From: Salinispora pacifica CNR114
GTDB lineage: Bacteria; Actinomycetota; Actinomycetes; Mycobacteriales; Micromonosporaceae
Reading direction: 5' to 3'
DNA length: 64,000 nucleotides
Assembly (NCBI RefSeq): GCF_000514775.1
Contig: NZ_AZWO01000011.1
Coordinates: 62,001 to 126,000 of the forward strand
In this document: piece by piece, positions 37,583-47,732 of the stretch
Position numbering within the stretch: position 1 is the first letter of the stretch
Layout: each line of letters opens with the position of its first letter
Made by a program: the position numbers and the translations under genes
The notes under the pieces: model-generated
The model's input: only the letters and a program-made list of their open reading frames with translations
Databases searched by the model: none
What the model was told of the DNA's origin: nothing

Positions 37583-38488
37583 GTGGCCTCCAGCAGGGAT
37601 CGGCAGCGCAAACTGGCGCGGGCAAAACTCGACCGACAGCTGGCCCGACGGGCCGCTCGGGCCCGTCGCCGACGGCAGGTCCAGGCCGGGGTGGGCGTCG
37701 CGGTCGTCCTCGCTCTGATCGTGGCCGGCTCCGCCTGGGCGCTGGGCGCCTTCGATCGGGACCCGGTCGAGAACACCGCGGCCGAGGAGCTCTGCTTCTG
37801 GACCCCGGAGGACGCCACCGCCAACACCAACCTGACCGACGTCGGCACCCCGGCCACCACCGGGCTGCCGACCGAGGGGGTCCGGACGATGACGGTCGTC
37901 ACGAACCAGGGCGCCCCGGTCACCGCCGAGCTGGATACTGCCGCCACCCCGTGCGCCGTCGCGAGCATCTCCCACCTGGCGGCGAACTCCTTCTACGACA
38001 ACACCAAGTGTCACGAAATCACCACCGAGGGTGCGGTACGGTGCGGCGACCCGAGCGGCACCGGACTGGGCGGACCCGCCTACTCCTTCTACGACGAGAA
38101 CGTGCCCACCCCGGCGGATGCCCCGGCGAGCCCGGCAGACGCGTCAGCCACCCCGACGGATGCCTCCGCCAGCCCGGCAGCCGACCAGCCCGCGACCTAC
38201 CCGAAGGGCACGGTCGCGATGGTCGGCAACCGGCCCGGCGCCAACGGAAGCCAGTTCCTGATCTTCTTCAAGGACTTCACCACCGCCGACCCGGCGTACA
38301 CGGTCATTGGCCGTGTCACCGGTGGCCTGGATACGGTCGAGAAGATCGGTGCGCTACCGACCGTGGAGAATGCGGGCGGAGCGAAGGTCAAGCCGCAGGA
38401 CGACGACGTGGTCATCCAGAGCCTGACGGTCACCGAGCCGGCAGCGACGCCGACCGCCACCCCGGCGGCCGACCCGAGCGCCGGCTGA
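37583..38488 (+). CDS. Membrane-anchored cyclophilin-like protein with altered active site
   Basis: A 301-residue type II membrane protein: basic cytoplasmic N-terminus (1-33), TM helix (about 35-56), then a cyclophilin domain outside. It is a paralogue of the next gene, but the catalytic region reads NTKCHEITTEGAVRCGDP. Glu145 replaces the cyclophilin arginine and the downstream Gln is missing in a shortened loop. A low-complexity Ala/Ser/Pro/Asp insert (PADAPASPADASATPT-like) interrupts the domain. It is probably inactive or strongly weakened as a prolyl isomerase and may act as a binder or chaperone. GTG start with GGGGAG 5 nt upstream. Confidence 0.85.
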   Translation: MASSRDRQRKLARAKLDRQLARRAARARRRRQVQAGVGVAVVLALIVAGSAWALGAFDRDPVENTAAEELCFWTPEDATANTNLTDVGTPATTGLPTEGVRTMTVVTNQGAPVTAELDTAATPCAVASISHLAANSFYDNTKCHEITTEGAVRCGDPSGTGLGGPAYSFYDENVPTPADAPASPADASATPTDASASPAADQPATYPKGTVAMVGNRPGANGSQFLIFFKDFTTADPAYTVIGRVTGGLDTVEKIGALPTVENAGGAKVKPQDDDVVIQSLTVTEPAATPTATPAADPSAG

Positions 38489-38528
38489 CCGATCCCAGCC
38501 AACCCACATCGTGCAGGAGGATCCAGGC

Positions 38529-39362
38529 GTGACGTCCACCAATGAGCGGCAACGCGCGGCGGCCCGCGCTCGGCTCGAGAAGGAGATGGCCGAGCGGACC
38601 GCCCGGGCTCGTCGGCGTCGCCAGACCCAGGCGATCGTCGGGGCGGGCGCGGCTCTCCTCCTGGTGGTCGCCGGCACCGTCTGGCTGGTATCGAGCCTCG
38701 GCGACGACTCGGCGACCGACTCGACCACCACCGCCGCTGCCACCGAGTGCGTCTTCACCGAGATCCCCGCCGACCAGCGGACCCCACAGATCAAGGACGT
38801 CGGCCTGCCGGGTGCCCAGCAACCGAACACCGGCACCCAGACCCTCACCATCGACACGAACCTCGGGCCGATCACGGCCAAGGTCGACCGGTCCCAGACG
38901 CCGTGCACCAGCGCCAGCTTCACCCACCTGGCCGAGCAGGACTTCTTCGACAACACCAAGTGCCACCGCCTCGTCACCGAAGGAATCAAGGTGCTCCAGT
39001 GCGGTGACCCGAGCGCGACCGGCGACGGCTGGCGGGAGACCGACGGCACCGGGGGGCCGAGCTTCCGGCTGGCCGAGGAGAACCTGCCCACGGACAAGCG
39101 GCCCCCGTACCCGGAGGGCGTTATCGCGATGGCCAACTCCGGCGCGCCCGGAAGCACCGGCAGCCAGTTCTTCATCGTCTACGGCGACTCGCCGCTCCCC
39201 CCGAACTACACCGTCCTGGGCACGGTCACCGTTGGGCTGGACATCGTCAAGGAGGTCGCGGCGGCCGGCGACGACGAGGCCTACGCACAGCAGGCGGGCG
39301 GCGGGCACCCGAAGAAGGAGGTCACCATCACCGACCTCACGATGAGCGCGCCCCAGGGCTGA
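38529..39362 (+). CDS. Membrane-anchored cyclophilin-type peptidyl-prolyl isomerase
   Basis: A 277-residue cyclophilin with a basic N-terminus (about 1-33), one TM helix (35-57) and an extracytoplasmic PPIase domain. The active-site arginine (NTKCHR, Arg147) and Gln157 (VLQCGDP) are kept, followed by GSTGSQFFIVYGDS and PNYTVLGTVTVGLDIV. It should speed prolyl cis-trans isomerisation of exported proteins. Two cysteines (C74, C126) may pair with others. GTG start with GGAGG 8 nt upstream; 40 bp after its paralogue, so the pair forms an operon from a tandem duplication. Confidence 0.93.
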   Translation: MTSTNERQRAAARARLEKEMAERTARARRRRQTQAIVGAGAALLLVVAGTVWLVSSLGDDSATDSTTTAAATECVFTEIPADQRTPQIKDVGLPGAQQPNTGTQTLTIDTNLGPITAKVDRSQTPCTSASFTHLAEQDFFDNTKCHRLVTEGIKVLQCGDPSATGDGWRETDGTGGPSFRLAEENLPTDKRPPYPEGVIAMANSGAPGSTGSQFFIVYGDSPLPPNYTVLGTVTVGLDIVKEVAAAGDDEAYAQQAGGGHPKKEVTITDLTMSAPQG

Positions 39363-39385
39363 CCGCCGAGCGAAAAGACCACGCT

Positions 39386-39411
39386 GCGCCCCCGGCTCCT
39401 GCCGGGGGCGC
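39386..39411. terminator. Bidirectional terminator between cyclophilins and rel
   Basis: Perfect 11-bp arms GCGCCCCCGGC (39386-39396) and GCCGGGGGCGC (39401-39411) with a 4-nt loop lie between two convergent genes, 24 nt after the cyclophilin stop and 37 nt beyond the rel stop. Confidence 0.8.
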
Positions 39412-39448
39412 TCGTCGTTGCCCGGGGGCGCCGCCCCTCCTGGTCGGG

Positions 39449-41944
39449 TCAGGAGCCGGAGGTAACCCGGTAGGCGTCGAAGACACCGTCAACCTTGCGC
39501 ACCGCGGCCAGCAGGTGCCCCAGATGCTTGGGGTCGGCCATCTCGAAGCTGAACCGGCTCACCGCCACCCGGTCCCGCGTGGTCGTCACGGTCGCCGAGA
39601 GGATGTTGACCCGCTCGTCGGAGAGGACCAGGCTCACGTCGGTGAGCAGCTTGTGCCGGTCGAGCGCCTCGACCTGGATGGCGACGAGGAAGGTGGACGC
39701 GCTGGTGAGCTTCCAGCCCACCTCCACGACCCGCTCCCCCTGTGCCTTGAGGTCCTCGGCGTTGGCGCAGTCGTCCCGGTGCACGCTCACTCCGCCGGAG
39801 CGGGTGACAAAGCCGAACACCGAATCCGGTGGGACCGGGGTGCAGCAGCGGGCCAGCTTGATCCACACATCGCTGACGCCCCGGACCACGACACCCGGGT
39901 CGTTGCTGCTGGCCCGGCTCCGCGGCGGGCGGGTGGCCACCGCGGTCTCGGCGATGTCCTCGACCGCGCCCTCCTCACCGCCGTAGGAGGCCATCAGCTT
40001 CTGTACCACCGACTGGGCGGAGACATGGCTGTCACCGACCGCCGCGTAGAGCGAGGCCACATCGGCCAGGTGGAGATCTCGGGCGATCGCCATCAGGTTG
40101 TCCGAGCTGAGCATCCGCTGCAGCGGCATGCCCTGCTTGCGCATCGCCTTGACGAGTGCGTCCTTGCCGGCCTCGATCGCCTCCTCGCGCCGCTCCTTGT
40201 TGAAGTACTGCCGGATCTTGGTGCGCGCCCGCGGGCTCTTGACAAACCCCAGCCAGTCCTGGGTCGGGCCGGCCGTCTCCGACTTCGAGGTGAAGATCTC
40301 GATCACATCACCGTTGGAGAGCGTCGACTCCAACGGCACCAGCTTGCCGTTGACCCGCGCCCCGATGCACTTGTGCCCCACCTCGGTGTGCACCGTGTAC
40401 GCGAAGTCCACCGGCGTTGACCCCGTCGGCAGCGGAAAGACGTCGCCCTTCGGGGTGAAGACGTACACCTCCTGGCTGGACAGGTCGAAGCGCAGCGCGT
40501 CCAGGAACTCGCTCGGGTCGGCCGCCTCCCGTTGCCAGTCCAGCAACTGCCGCAGCCAGGTCATCTCGTCGATGTGCGCCGGCGGGCCCACGACCTGGGT
40601 GCCCTTGTGTTCCTTGTACTTCCAGTGCGCGGCGATACCGAACTCGGCGGTACGGTGCATCGCGTACGTGCGGATCTGCATCTCCACCGGTTTGCCGGTG
40701 GGCCCGATCACCGTCGTGTGCAACGACTGGTACATGTTGAACTTCGGCATCGCGATGTAGTCCTTGAACCGGCCCGGCACCGGCTGCCAGTTCGCGTGGA
40801 TCACACCCAACGCCGCGTAGCAGTCCCGCACCGTGTCGACCAGGATCCGTACACCCACCAGGTCGTAGATGTCGTTGAAGTCCCGCCCCCGCACGATCAT
40901 CTTCTGGTAGATCGAGTACAGGTGCTTCGGCCGGCCGGTCACCTCCGCCCTGATCTTGGCGGATTTCAGGTCGGTGCTGACCTTCCTGGTCACCTGCCGC
41001 AGCAGCGCCTCCCGCTGCGGCTGGTGCTCTCCGATCAGTCGGTTGATCTCCTCGTACCGCTTCGGAAAGAGGGTACCGAAGGCAAGATCCTCCAGCTCCC
41101 ACTTGATCGTGTTCATACCCAGGCGATGCGCCAGGGGGGCCAGGATCTCCAGCGTCTCCTTGGACTTCTGCTCCTGCTTCGGCCGCGGCAGGAAGATCAG
41201 GGTACGCATGTTGTGCAGCCGGTCGGCCAGCTTGATCACCAGGACCCGTGGGTCCTTCGCCATGGCGACGACCATCTTGCGGATCGTCTCCGCCTTCGCC
41301 GCGTCGCCCAGCTTGACCTTGTCGAGCTTGGTCACCCCGTCCACCAGCAGCGCCACCTCGCCGCCGAAGTCGGCCCGCATCTGGTCCAGCGTGTACTCGG
41401 TGTCCTCGATCGTGTCGTGTAGCAGCGCCGCGACCAGCGTGGTGGTGTCCATGCCCAGATTGGCGAGGATGGTGGCCACCGCGAGCGGATGGGTGATGTA
41501 GGGATCGCCGGACTTACGGTACTGGCCGGAGTGCCAGCGGGCCGCAGTGTCGAAAGCGCGTTGCAACAGCCGCGCATCGGCCTTTGGGTGATTTTCCCGG
41601 TGACTTGAGATCAGCGGCTCCAGCACCTCGCTGACCTGCGACGACTGCCAGGGCGCGTTGAACCGGGCCAGCCGGGCCCGCACCCGGCGCCCGGTCGGCG
41701 CGCTGGAGAGGGCGAATCCGCCGCCGGGAGCGGTCTCGGACGCCAGATCGCCCCGCTTCGGAACGATCGCCTCCTCGTACCCCGGGTCCGCGCCGGTGCG
41801 GGGGGCGCCGGTCACTCCGGCACCGCTACCGGGGCCCGGCCCGGGGCGGGAGCCACCACTGCGGTCGGTCACCGAGCCGTCGCCTGTCGGGTGCACCGTG
41901 TCCTCCACCGGAGGGGCGACATCGTGAGACACCGGCCTCCTCAC
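39449..41944 (-). CDS. rel: Bifunctional (p)ppGpp synthetase/hydrolase Rel
   Basis: Long RSH enzyme of the stringent response. The 831-residue protein has an HD hydrolase domain ([25 protein letters not shown]), a synthetase domain ([26 protein letters not shown] and RFKDYIA, the basic-type motif of bifunctional enzymes), then TGS ([14 protein letters not shown]), a zinc/Cys region ([16 protein letters not shown]) and a C-terminal ACT domain. The N-terminal 90 residues are disordered and Gly/Pro-rich. I keep the GTG at 41944, but an in-frame GTG at 41932 with AGGAGG upstream is possible. It follows apt, as in many actinobacteria. Confidence 0.95.
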   Translation of the reverse strand: MRRPVSHDVAPPVEDTVHPTGDGSVTDRSGGSRPGPGPGSGAGVTGAPRTGADPGYEEAIVPKRGDLASETAPGGGFALSSAPTGRRVRARLARFNAPWQSSQVSEVLEPLISSHRENHPKADARLLQRAFDTAARWHSGQYRKSGDPYITHPLAVATILANLGMDTTTLVAALLHDTIEDTEYTLDQMRADFGGEVALLVDGVTKLDKVKLGDAAKAETIRKMVVAMAKDPRVLVIKLADRLHNMRTLIFLPRPKQEQKSKETLEILAPLAHRLGMNTIKWELEDLAFGTLFPKRYEEINRLIGEHQPQREALLRQVTRKVSTDLKSAKIRAEVTGRPKHLYSIYQKMIVRGRDFNDIYDLVGVRILVDTVRDCYAALGVIHANWQPVPGRFKDYIAMPKFNMYQSLHTTVIGPTGKPVEMQIRTYAMHRTAEFGIAAHWKYKEHKGTQVVGPPAHIDEMTWLRQLLDWQREAADPSEFLDALRFDLSSQEVYVFTPKGDVFPLPTGSTPVDFAYTVHTEVGHKCIGARVNGKLVPLESTLSNGDVIEIFTSKSETAGPTQDWLGFVKSPRARTKIRQYFNKERREEAIEAGKDALVKAMRKQGMPLQRMLSSDNLMAIARDLHLADVASLYAAVGDSHVSAQSVVQKLMASYGGEEGAVEDIAETAVATRPPRSRASSNDPGVVVRGVSDVWIKLARCCTPVPPDSVFGFVTRSGGVSVHRDDCANAEDLKAQGERVVEVGWKLTSASTFLVAIQVEALDRHKLLTDVSLVLSDERVNILSATVTTTRDRVAVSRFSFEMADPKHLGHLLAAVRKVDGVFDAYRVTSGS

Positions 41945-42101
41945 CGCTCGCCGGACGCGCCGGCCAGGCGGCCGACGTCTGATTCAACCGACCGCACCGG
42001 CCGGCGTTGGGTTTAGCAAATCGCAATGCTACCCGCACCCGGCGGGGTACCGCGTTCTCACCGACCCGGGCCCCGCTGGGGTAATCCGCCCGACAGACCG
42101 G

Positions 42102-42668
42102 TCAAACGGTCAGCAGGGCATGGACCGGGCGCGGCGCCAGCCGTTCGCGACCGCCCAGGAAACCCAACTCCAGCAGAACGCTGAAACCCGCCACCGTACC
42201 GCCGGCTCGCTCGACCAGGTCGAGGGTCGCCTCAGCGGTGCCGCCCGTGGCGAGGACGTCATCCACCACCAGCACCCGGTGCCCGGCCGTGAACGCGTCC
42301 TGGTGCACCTCCAGGGTGGCCGCACCGTATTCCAGCGCGTACGACGCCGAGTAGGCCACCCGGGGCAGCTTGCCCGCCTTGCGTACCGGCACCACACCGA
42401 CGCCGGCGGCGTAGGCGATCGCTGCCGCGACCACGAACCCGCGGGCCTCGATCCCGACCACGGTGTCGAACGAGTCCCGCCCGTGGTGGCGCACGATGCC
42501 ATCAATGATCTCGCGAAAGGTGTCCCCATCGGCGAAGAGCGGCATCAGGTCCTTGAACATCACCCCGGGCTTCGGAAAGTCCGGTACGTCCAACACCCGG
42601 CTGGCCACCAGTTCGGCCATCTCCCGGCCGCTGTCCCCCCGTACCACGGTGGTGTGGGTCTCTGTCAC
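42102..42668 (-). CDS. apt: Adenine phosphoribosyltransferase
   Basis: Purine-salvage enzyme making AMP from adenine and PRPP. The 188-residue protein has PDFPKPGVMFKDLMPLF near the N-terminus, GIEARGFVVAAAIAY, the lysine-containing VPVRKAGKLP and the PRPP-binding VLVVDDVLATGGTA. The GTG start at 42668 has GGGAG 9 nt upstream. It lies between secF and rel, the usual actinobacterial order, and probably shares their transcript. Confidence 0.95.
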   Translation of the reverse strand: MTETHTTVVRGDSGREMAELVASRVLDVPDFPKPGVMFKDLMPLFADGDTFREIIDGIVRHHGRDSFDTVVGIEARGFVVAAAIAYAAGVGVVPVRKAGKLPRVAYSASYALEYGAATLEVHQDAFTAGHRVLVVDDVLATGGTAEATLDLVERAGGTVAGFSVLLELGFLGGRERLAPRPVHALLTV

Positions 42669-42755
42669 GCCGTTTCGCTCCCTTGTTCCGACGACGGCGC
42701 CCTTCCGGCCGCTCGCGCAGCCTGAAGGACGCCGTCGCTCCGCTTCACCGGCGCG

Positions 42756-43940
42756 TCAGCGCCGCTTGCCGCCCGGGCGGTTGCCGCCACCGGCGGCTCG
42801 CCCACCGCGCGCCCCGGCCGGCCGCTTACCCGCCGGCCGCGCCCCCACCTTCGGCGCCGCACCGGCGAGGGCCGTCGCCTCCGGGTCGATCTCCTCGTCG
42901 GCGCTCTCCGTCGGCTGCGGCGCGTTCTTCGCCGAGCCCTCGCCGCGCTCCAGCGCGGCGCGGCGGGTCAGCACCCGCTTGTTGTGCGCCTGGATCCGCG
43001 GCTCCCGGTTCTTCAGCAGCACCAGCAGCGGGGTGGCCAGGGTGATCGAGGAGAAGAACGCCACCGCCATCCCGACGAACAGCACCAGACCGAGGTCCTT
43101 CAGGGTGCCCGCGCCGAAGAAGCCGGCACCGATGAAGAGCAGGCCACCGACCGGGAGCAGCGCCACGATCGAGGTGTTCAGCGACCGCATCAGGCTCTGG
43201 TTGATAGCCAGGTTGGCCGCCTCGCCGTACGTCTGGTTGTTGTTCGCGGTGATGCCGCGGGTATTTTCCTGGACCTTGTCGAAGACCACCACCACGTCGT
43301 AGAGGGCGAAGCCCAGGATGGTGAGGAAGCCGATCACGGTCGACGGGGTCACCTCGAAGCCGACCATCGAGTAGATGCCGGCGCTGAGGACCAGGTTCAT
43401 CAGCAGGGAGCTGACCGCACCGACCGCCATCCGCCACTCGAAGCGCAGCACCAGGTAGACCATCACCAGCACGAGGAAGATCACCAGACCGAGCACCGCC
43501 CGCTTGGTGACCTGGCTACCCCAGGCCTGGCTGACCTGCTCGCCGCCAACGTCGCTGACCGGGAGGCCGAACTCCTGGGCTACCGCCGCCTTGACCGCGT
43601 TGGCCTGCTCCGCGCTGAGCTGCGAGGTACGCATCTCGTAGAAGTCGTCACCGGTACCGCCGACCTTCTGCGCGGTGACCACCTCCGCTCCGCCGCCCTC
43701 CGCGGCCAACGCGGCGTCAACCGCCTCCTCGGCCTGCTCCAGGGTGCCGACGCTGGCGGGCACCTGGATCGAGTTGCCGCCAGCGAACTCGATTCCGAGG
43801 TCGAACCGGAGGAACGCGAAGCTCAGCACCGAGATCAGGGCCAGCGCCCCGGCGACGCTGAACCACACCCTGCGACGGCCGACAATGTCGAGACCGGCCT
43901 CACCACGGTAGAGGCGACTCGCGAGACCAGCACCGGCCAT
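42756..43940 (-). CDS. secF: Protein translocase subunit SecF
   Basis: Membrane partner of SecD that uses the proton-motive force to help Sec-dependent export. The 394-residue protein has six membrane segments around a first periplasmic-type loop, with GIEFAGGNSIQV and the conserved TM4-5 run YDVVVVFDKVQENTRG, then LNTSIVALLPVGGLLFIG. The C-terminal 70 residues are hydrophilic and Lys/Arg/Gly-rich, longer than in E. coli. The ATG follows the secD stop by one base. Confidence 0.95.
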   Translation of the reverse strand: MAGAGLASRLYRGEAGLDIVGRRRVWFSVAGALALISVLSFAFLRFDLGIEFAGGNSIQVPASVGTLEQAEEAVDAALAAEGGGAEVVTAQKVGGTGDDFYEMRTSQLSAEQANAVKAAVAQEFGLPVSDVGGEQVSQAWGSQVTKRAVLGLVIFLVLVMVYLVLRFEWRMAVGAVSSLLMNLVLSAGIYSMVGFEVTPSTVIGFLTILGFALYDVVVVFDKVQENTRGITANNNQTYGEAANLAINQSLMRSLNTSIVALLPVGGLLFIGAGFFGAGTLKDLGLVLFVGMAVAFFSSITLATPLLVLLKNREPRIQAHNKRVLTRRAALERGEGSAKNAPQPTESADEEIDPEATALAGAAPKVGARPAGKRPAGARGGRAAGGGNRPGGKRR

Positions 43941-43941
43941 C

Positions 43942-45915
43942 TCAGGCCTCCTTCGAGCGCGGGTTGCGGGGCTGGGCCGGCTTGGCCCGGGCCGGCAACG
44001 CCCGGCCGAGGCCGCTGACCCGCGGGGACAGGAACGCCCGGGTGCGGGCGAACATCGTCATGATCGGGTGTCGGAAGAGGAAGACCACCACCAGGTCGAG
44101 GATCGTGGCGAGGCCCAACGCGAAGGCGAAGCCCTTGACCACGCCGACCGAGACGATGTAGAGCACCACCGCGGACATCAGGGTGATCGCGTTGGCGGAG
44201 ATGATCGTCCGCCGGGCGCGGACCCACGCCCGGGACACCGCGCTGCGCGGGCTGCGCCCCTCTCGGATCTCGTCCTTGAGCCGCTCGAAGTAGATGACGA
44301 AGGAGTCCGCCGCCACACCGAGTGAGACGATCATGCCGGCGATCCCGGCGAGGGTGAGGGTGAACCCGATCTGCCGGCCGAGGACCACCAACGCGCCGAA
44401 GACGAGCAGCGCGGAGAGGACGAGGCTCAGGAAGATCACGGAGCCGAGCAGTCGGTAGTAGAAGAACGAGTAGATGATCACCAGCAGCATGCCGATGCCG
44501 GCCGCGAGCAGGCCGGCCCGCAGGTGGCTGGCGCCCAGAGTCGCGGTGACGTTCTGCTGTGCCTGCGGCTCGAAGGTCACCGGCAGCGCGCCGTAGCGCA
44601 GCGTGCTCGCCAGGTCGCTGGCGTCCTGCTGGGTGAAGTTGCCGGTGATCTGTGAGTTGCTGGTCAACACGCCCAGGATCTCCGGCGAGGAGACGACCTC
44701 GTTGTCCAGCACGACGGCGACCCGGCAGTTGCCGCTGTCCCCGAGCGCGCTCGGGTCGCAGGCAGCGCCCTCGTTGTTGAACGCCTCGCGGGTCAGCGCG
44801 GTCCACTTCTCCTGGCCGGAGTTGGTGAAGTCCAGGCTGACCACCCACTGGCTGGTCTGGTCGAGCACGGCGTTGGCGTCGTTGATGTCGGTGCCAACGA
44901 CCTTCGCCTGGTCGAGCAGGTACTTGATGCCGCCGAACTCACAGGCGACGACCTGCTGGTCAACGGCGGAGATCGACGCCGGCGGGCGGGCGTCGAGCTG
45001 GGCGCAGGTGATCTGCGGGACGTTGAACTGCACCTGGGCCGGCAGCACCGCGACCTCGCGGTCGGTCAGCGACGCGAACGGCTTGAGCTTCTCGACCAGC
45101 GACGGGTCGGTGGTCAGGTCGTTGGGCGACTGGAGCGCGTTCGCGGCCTCCCAGGCGGCCGCGCCGACCTTCTGCTCGACCGCCCTGCGCTGCTCCTCGA
45201 CGCTGGCCGGGACCGGGGGCGCGCTGTCGCTCGCCGCCGGTGTCGCGCTGGGCGAGGAGGACGCGCTCGGCGTGGGCGTGACGCTGGGTGAGGCCGTGGG
45301 GGTCTCGGTCGGCGCCGCGGCACCACCGCCCGCACCGCCGGTCGGCGAGGCCGTGACCTGGACGCTGCTCGACGGGGTGGGGGAAGCGCTGCCGGTCGCG
45401 GACGGCGAGGCGGAGTCAGACGGCGCAGCGGAGTCAGACGGCGCAGCGGAACCGGACGGCGTGGCGGAGGGGGTGTCGGTCGGGCTCGGCGCCGGGTTCG
45501 CCGCCGCACCGCTACCGTCGGCTATCTGGAGCACCTTACGGAAGCGCAGCTCCGCGGCGCTGCCGACCTCGGTCAGGTCCCGGTTCTCGCCGGGAAGGGA
45601 GATCACGATGTTCCGGTCGCCCTCGGTGACGACCTCGGCCTCGGCAACCCCGAAGGCGTTGACCCGACTCTCGATGATCTGCCGGGCCTCCTCCAGGTTC
45701 TCCGCGGTCGGCGCCTGGCCGTCAACGGTGTTGGTCGCCTCCAGCGTCAGCCGGGTGCCGCCGACCAGGTCGAGACCGAGCTTGGGCTCAAGCCGGTCCT
45801 GCCAGCTACCGCTCGCGCCGCCGCCGAAGAAGACCAGAAGATAGAGGACCACGAAGATGGCCCCAAGCACGGCGAGCTGCCGCCCGGGGCGCATCTGTTT
45901 CTGAGGTGGTGCCAC
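43942..45915 (-). CDS. secD: Protein translocase subunit SecD with Ser/Pro/Thr-rich insert
   Basis: Sec accessory membrane protein working with SecF. The 657-residue protein has TM1 (about 15-33), the large extracytoplasmic P1 region starting LGLDLVGGTRLTLEA, and five C-terminal membrane segments with DSFVIYFERLKDEIREGRS. An insert of roughly 100 residues (about 134-237) rich in Ala, Pro, Ser and Thr interrupts P1; it is absent in E. coli SecD. GTG at 45915 is preferred because the family starts just before the basic MRPGRQ segment; an in-frame GTG at 45942 is the alternative. Confidence 0.93.
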   Translation of the reverse strand: MAPPQKQMRPGRQLAVLGAIFVVLYLLVFFGGGASGSWQDRLEPKLGLDLVGGTRLTLEATNTVDGQAPTAENLEEARQIIESRVNAFGVAEAEVVTEGDRNIVISLPGENRDLTEVGSAAELRFRKVLQIADGSGAAANPAPSPTDTPSATPSGSAAPSDSAAPSDSASPSATGSASPTPSSSVQVTASPTGGAGGGAAAPTETPTASPSVTPTPSASSSPSATPAASDSAPPVPASVEEQRRAVEQKVGAAAWEAANALQSPNDLTTDPSLVEKLKPFASLTDREVAVLPAQVQFNVPQITCAQLDARPPASISAVDQQVVACEFGGIKYLLDQAKVVGTDINDANAVLDQTSQWVVSLDFTNSGQEKWTALTREAFNNEGAACDPSALGDSGNCRVAVVLDNEVVSSPEILGVLTSNSQITGNFTQQDASDLASTLRYGALPVTFEPQAQQNVTATLGASHLRAGLLAAGIGMLLVIIYSFFYYRLLGSVIFLSLVLSALLVFGALVVLGRQIGFTLTLAGIAGMIVSLGVAADSFVIYFERLKDEIREGRSPRSAVSRAWVRARRTIISANAITLMSAVVLYIVSVGVVKGFAFALGLATILDLVVVFLFRHPIMTMFARTRAFLSPRVSGLGRALPARAKPAQPRNPRSKEA

Positions 45916-46135
45916 GGCTGTCCTGTCTCCCTGTAGGGTCACGCCGCCACGCGAGCGGCGGCTGTCGGCCGGGCGAACCGGCCGAAGCTATGTGGGGGTC
46001 GCCGCAGCGGCGCACGGGGCGCCGGCGCGGAACGCCACCACACCCTGCACCTACCGTGCGCGGCGTACCGACCCGATTGTCAAATTTTCGTCCAACTCAT
46101 GCGCTGCCCGGGCCGCCGGCATGGCGGGCGGGGTG

Positions 46136-46474
46136 TCACTCCTTGACGGCGTCCGCGTCGTCAACCGCCGCCTCAGCGGGCTCCTCCGCCTTGGTGACGA
46201 CCCGCGCGATCGCGGGACGGGCGTACCGGGTCTCCACACCGGGGGCGATCTCCAGCAGCACCGTCTCGTCGTCCATGCCGGTGACGGTGCCGTAGAGCCC
46301 GCCGATGGTGACGACCTCGTCACCATGCCCCAGCGAGGACTGCATGTTCGCCGCCTCTCGGCGCCGCTTCTGCTGCGGACGGATCATCATGAAGTACATG
46401 ACTCCGAAGAGCAGGATGATCATAAGGATGGGCGTGAAGCCGCCGGCGCCGCCGCCATCTTGTGCCAAAAGCAC
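46136..46474 (-). CDS. yajC: Preprotein translocase subunit YajC
   Basis: Small Sec accessory protein. From the GTG at 46474 it has 112 residues: a short N-terminus, one TM helix (FTPILMIILLFGVMYFMMI), the conserved RPQQKRRRE just after the membrane, then the soluble domain with GDEVVTIGGLYGTV and VLLEIAPGVETRYARPAIARV. GGGAAGG lies about 10 nt upstream of the GTG; a longer in-frame start at 46519 would add 15 residues not typical of the family. It leads the yajC-secD-secF run. Confidence 0.93.
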   Translation of the reverse strand: MLLAQDGGGAGGFTPILMIILLFGVMYFMMIRPQQKRRREAANMQSSLGHGDEVVTIGGLYGTVTGMDDETVLLEIAPGVETRYARPAIARVVTKAEEPAEAAVDDADAVKE

Positions 46475-46618
46475 GGTGGTAAAACCTTCCCATTGGCCCT
46501 CATACCGGCACGAGGGCACCGGGGTGAAGGCGATTTCTTACATCTGTACAGACCGCGGCGAGTCTAGTCGCTCCACCTGGGAACACCGAATGCGGCACAG
46601 ATCACGTTCGCATCACGG

Positions 46619-47677
46619 CTAATCAGGCTCCACCGAGAACAGGTCACCCGCGGGAGGGGCATCCGTGCCAAATGTACCATTCGGTGGCGTACGCCCCAGA
46701 TGGCGCCAGGCCGCCTCGGTGGCGACCCGCCCCCGCGGGGTACGGGCGAGGAGACCGGCCCGCACCAGGAACGGCTCACAGACCTCCTCCACCGTGTCCG
46801 GCTGCTCCCCCACCGCCACCGCCAGCGTGGACAGGCCGACCGGACCACCCCGAAACAGGTCCACGAGCGCGGTGAGCACCGCTCGGTCCAGCCGGTCCAG
46901 CCCCAACGCGTCCACGTCGTACACGGTCAGGGCCGCCTGCGCGGTCTCCCGGGTAACCACGCCGTCGGCCCGGACCTCGGCGAAGTCACGCACCCGGCGC
47001 AGCAGCCGGTTCGCGATCCGGGGAGTGCCCCGCGCTCGGCCGGAGATCTCGGCCGCACCATCGGCGGTGATCGGCACACCGAGGATGCGGGCCGAGCGGT
47101 TCAGCAGCCGTTCCAGGTCGGCCGGGGAGTAGAAGTCCAGGTGCGCGACGAAGCCGAACCGGTCGCGCATCGGGCCGGTCAGCAGCCCAGCCCGCGTGGT
47201 CGCCCCGACCAGGGTGAACGGCTCCACGTCCAGCGGGATCGCGGTCGCCCCGGGCCCCTTGCCCACCACCACGTCAACCCGGAAGTCCTCCATCGCGCTG
47301 TAGAGGAGTTCCTCCGCCGGCCGGGCGATCCGGTGCACCTCGTCGATGAAGAGCACATCCCCCTCGCCGAGACTGGTCAGGATGGCCGCCAGGTCACCGG
47401 AACGCTCGATCGCCGGGCCGCTGGTCACCCGGATGCTGGTGCCCAGCTCGGCGGCTACGATATTGGCCAGGCTGGTCTTACCCAGCCCGGGCGGGCCCGA
47501 CAGGAGAATGTGATCGGGGGGGCTACCGCGGCGTAGCGCGCCCTGGAGCAGCAGGTCAAGCTGATCCCGGACCCGCTCCTGCGCGATGAACTCGGCCAGC
47601 CGGCGCGGCCGGACGCTGGCCTCCGCGTCCCGCTCGGCGTCGTTGACATACGCCGAAACCAGATTGTCACCCGTCAT
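46619..47677 (-). CDS. ruvB: Holliday junction DNA helicase RuvB
   Basis: AAA+ motor that drives branch migration with RuvA. The 352-residue protein has [14 protein letters not shown], Walker [13 protein letters not shown], Walker [10 protein letters not shown], sensor [19 protein letters not shown] and the C-terminal winged helix with the conserved [18 protein letters not shown] at 47677. It lies 55 bp after ruvA; ruvC-ruvA-ruvB form one operon. Confidence 0.97.
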   Translation of the reverse strand: MTGDNLVSAYVNDAERDAEASVRPRRLAEFIAQERVRDQLDLLLQGALRRGSPPDHILLSGPPGLGKTSLANIVAAELGTSIRVTSGPAIERSGDLAAILTSLGEGDVLFIDEVHRIARPAEELLYSAMEDFRVDVVVGKGPGATAIPLDVEPFTLVGATTRAGLLTGPMRDRFGFVAHLDFYSPADLERLLNRSARILGVPITADGAAEISGRARGTPRIANRLLRRVRDFAEVRADGVVTRETAQAALTVYDVDALGLDRLDRAVLTALVDLFRGGPVGLSTLAVAVGEQPDTVEEVCEPFLVRAGLLARTPRGRVATEAAWRHLGRTPPNGTFGTDAPPAGDLFSVEPD

Positions 47678-47732
47678 CCCGACTCCTCACCCGTGACCTG
47701 GATGCGGTCGCCCGACGCACTCCGCCCACCCG

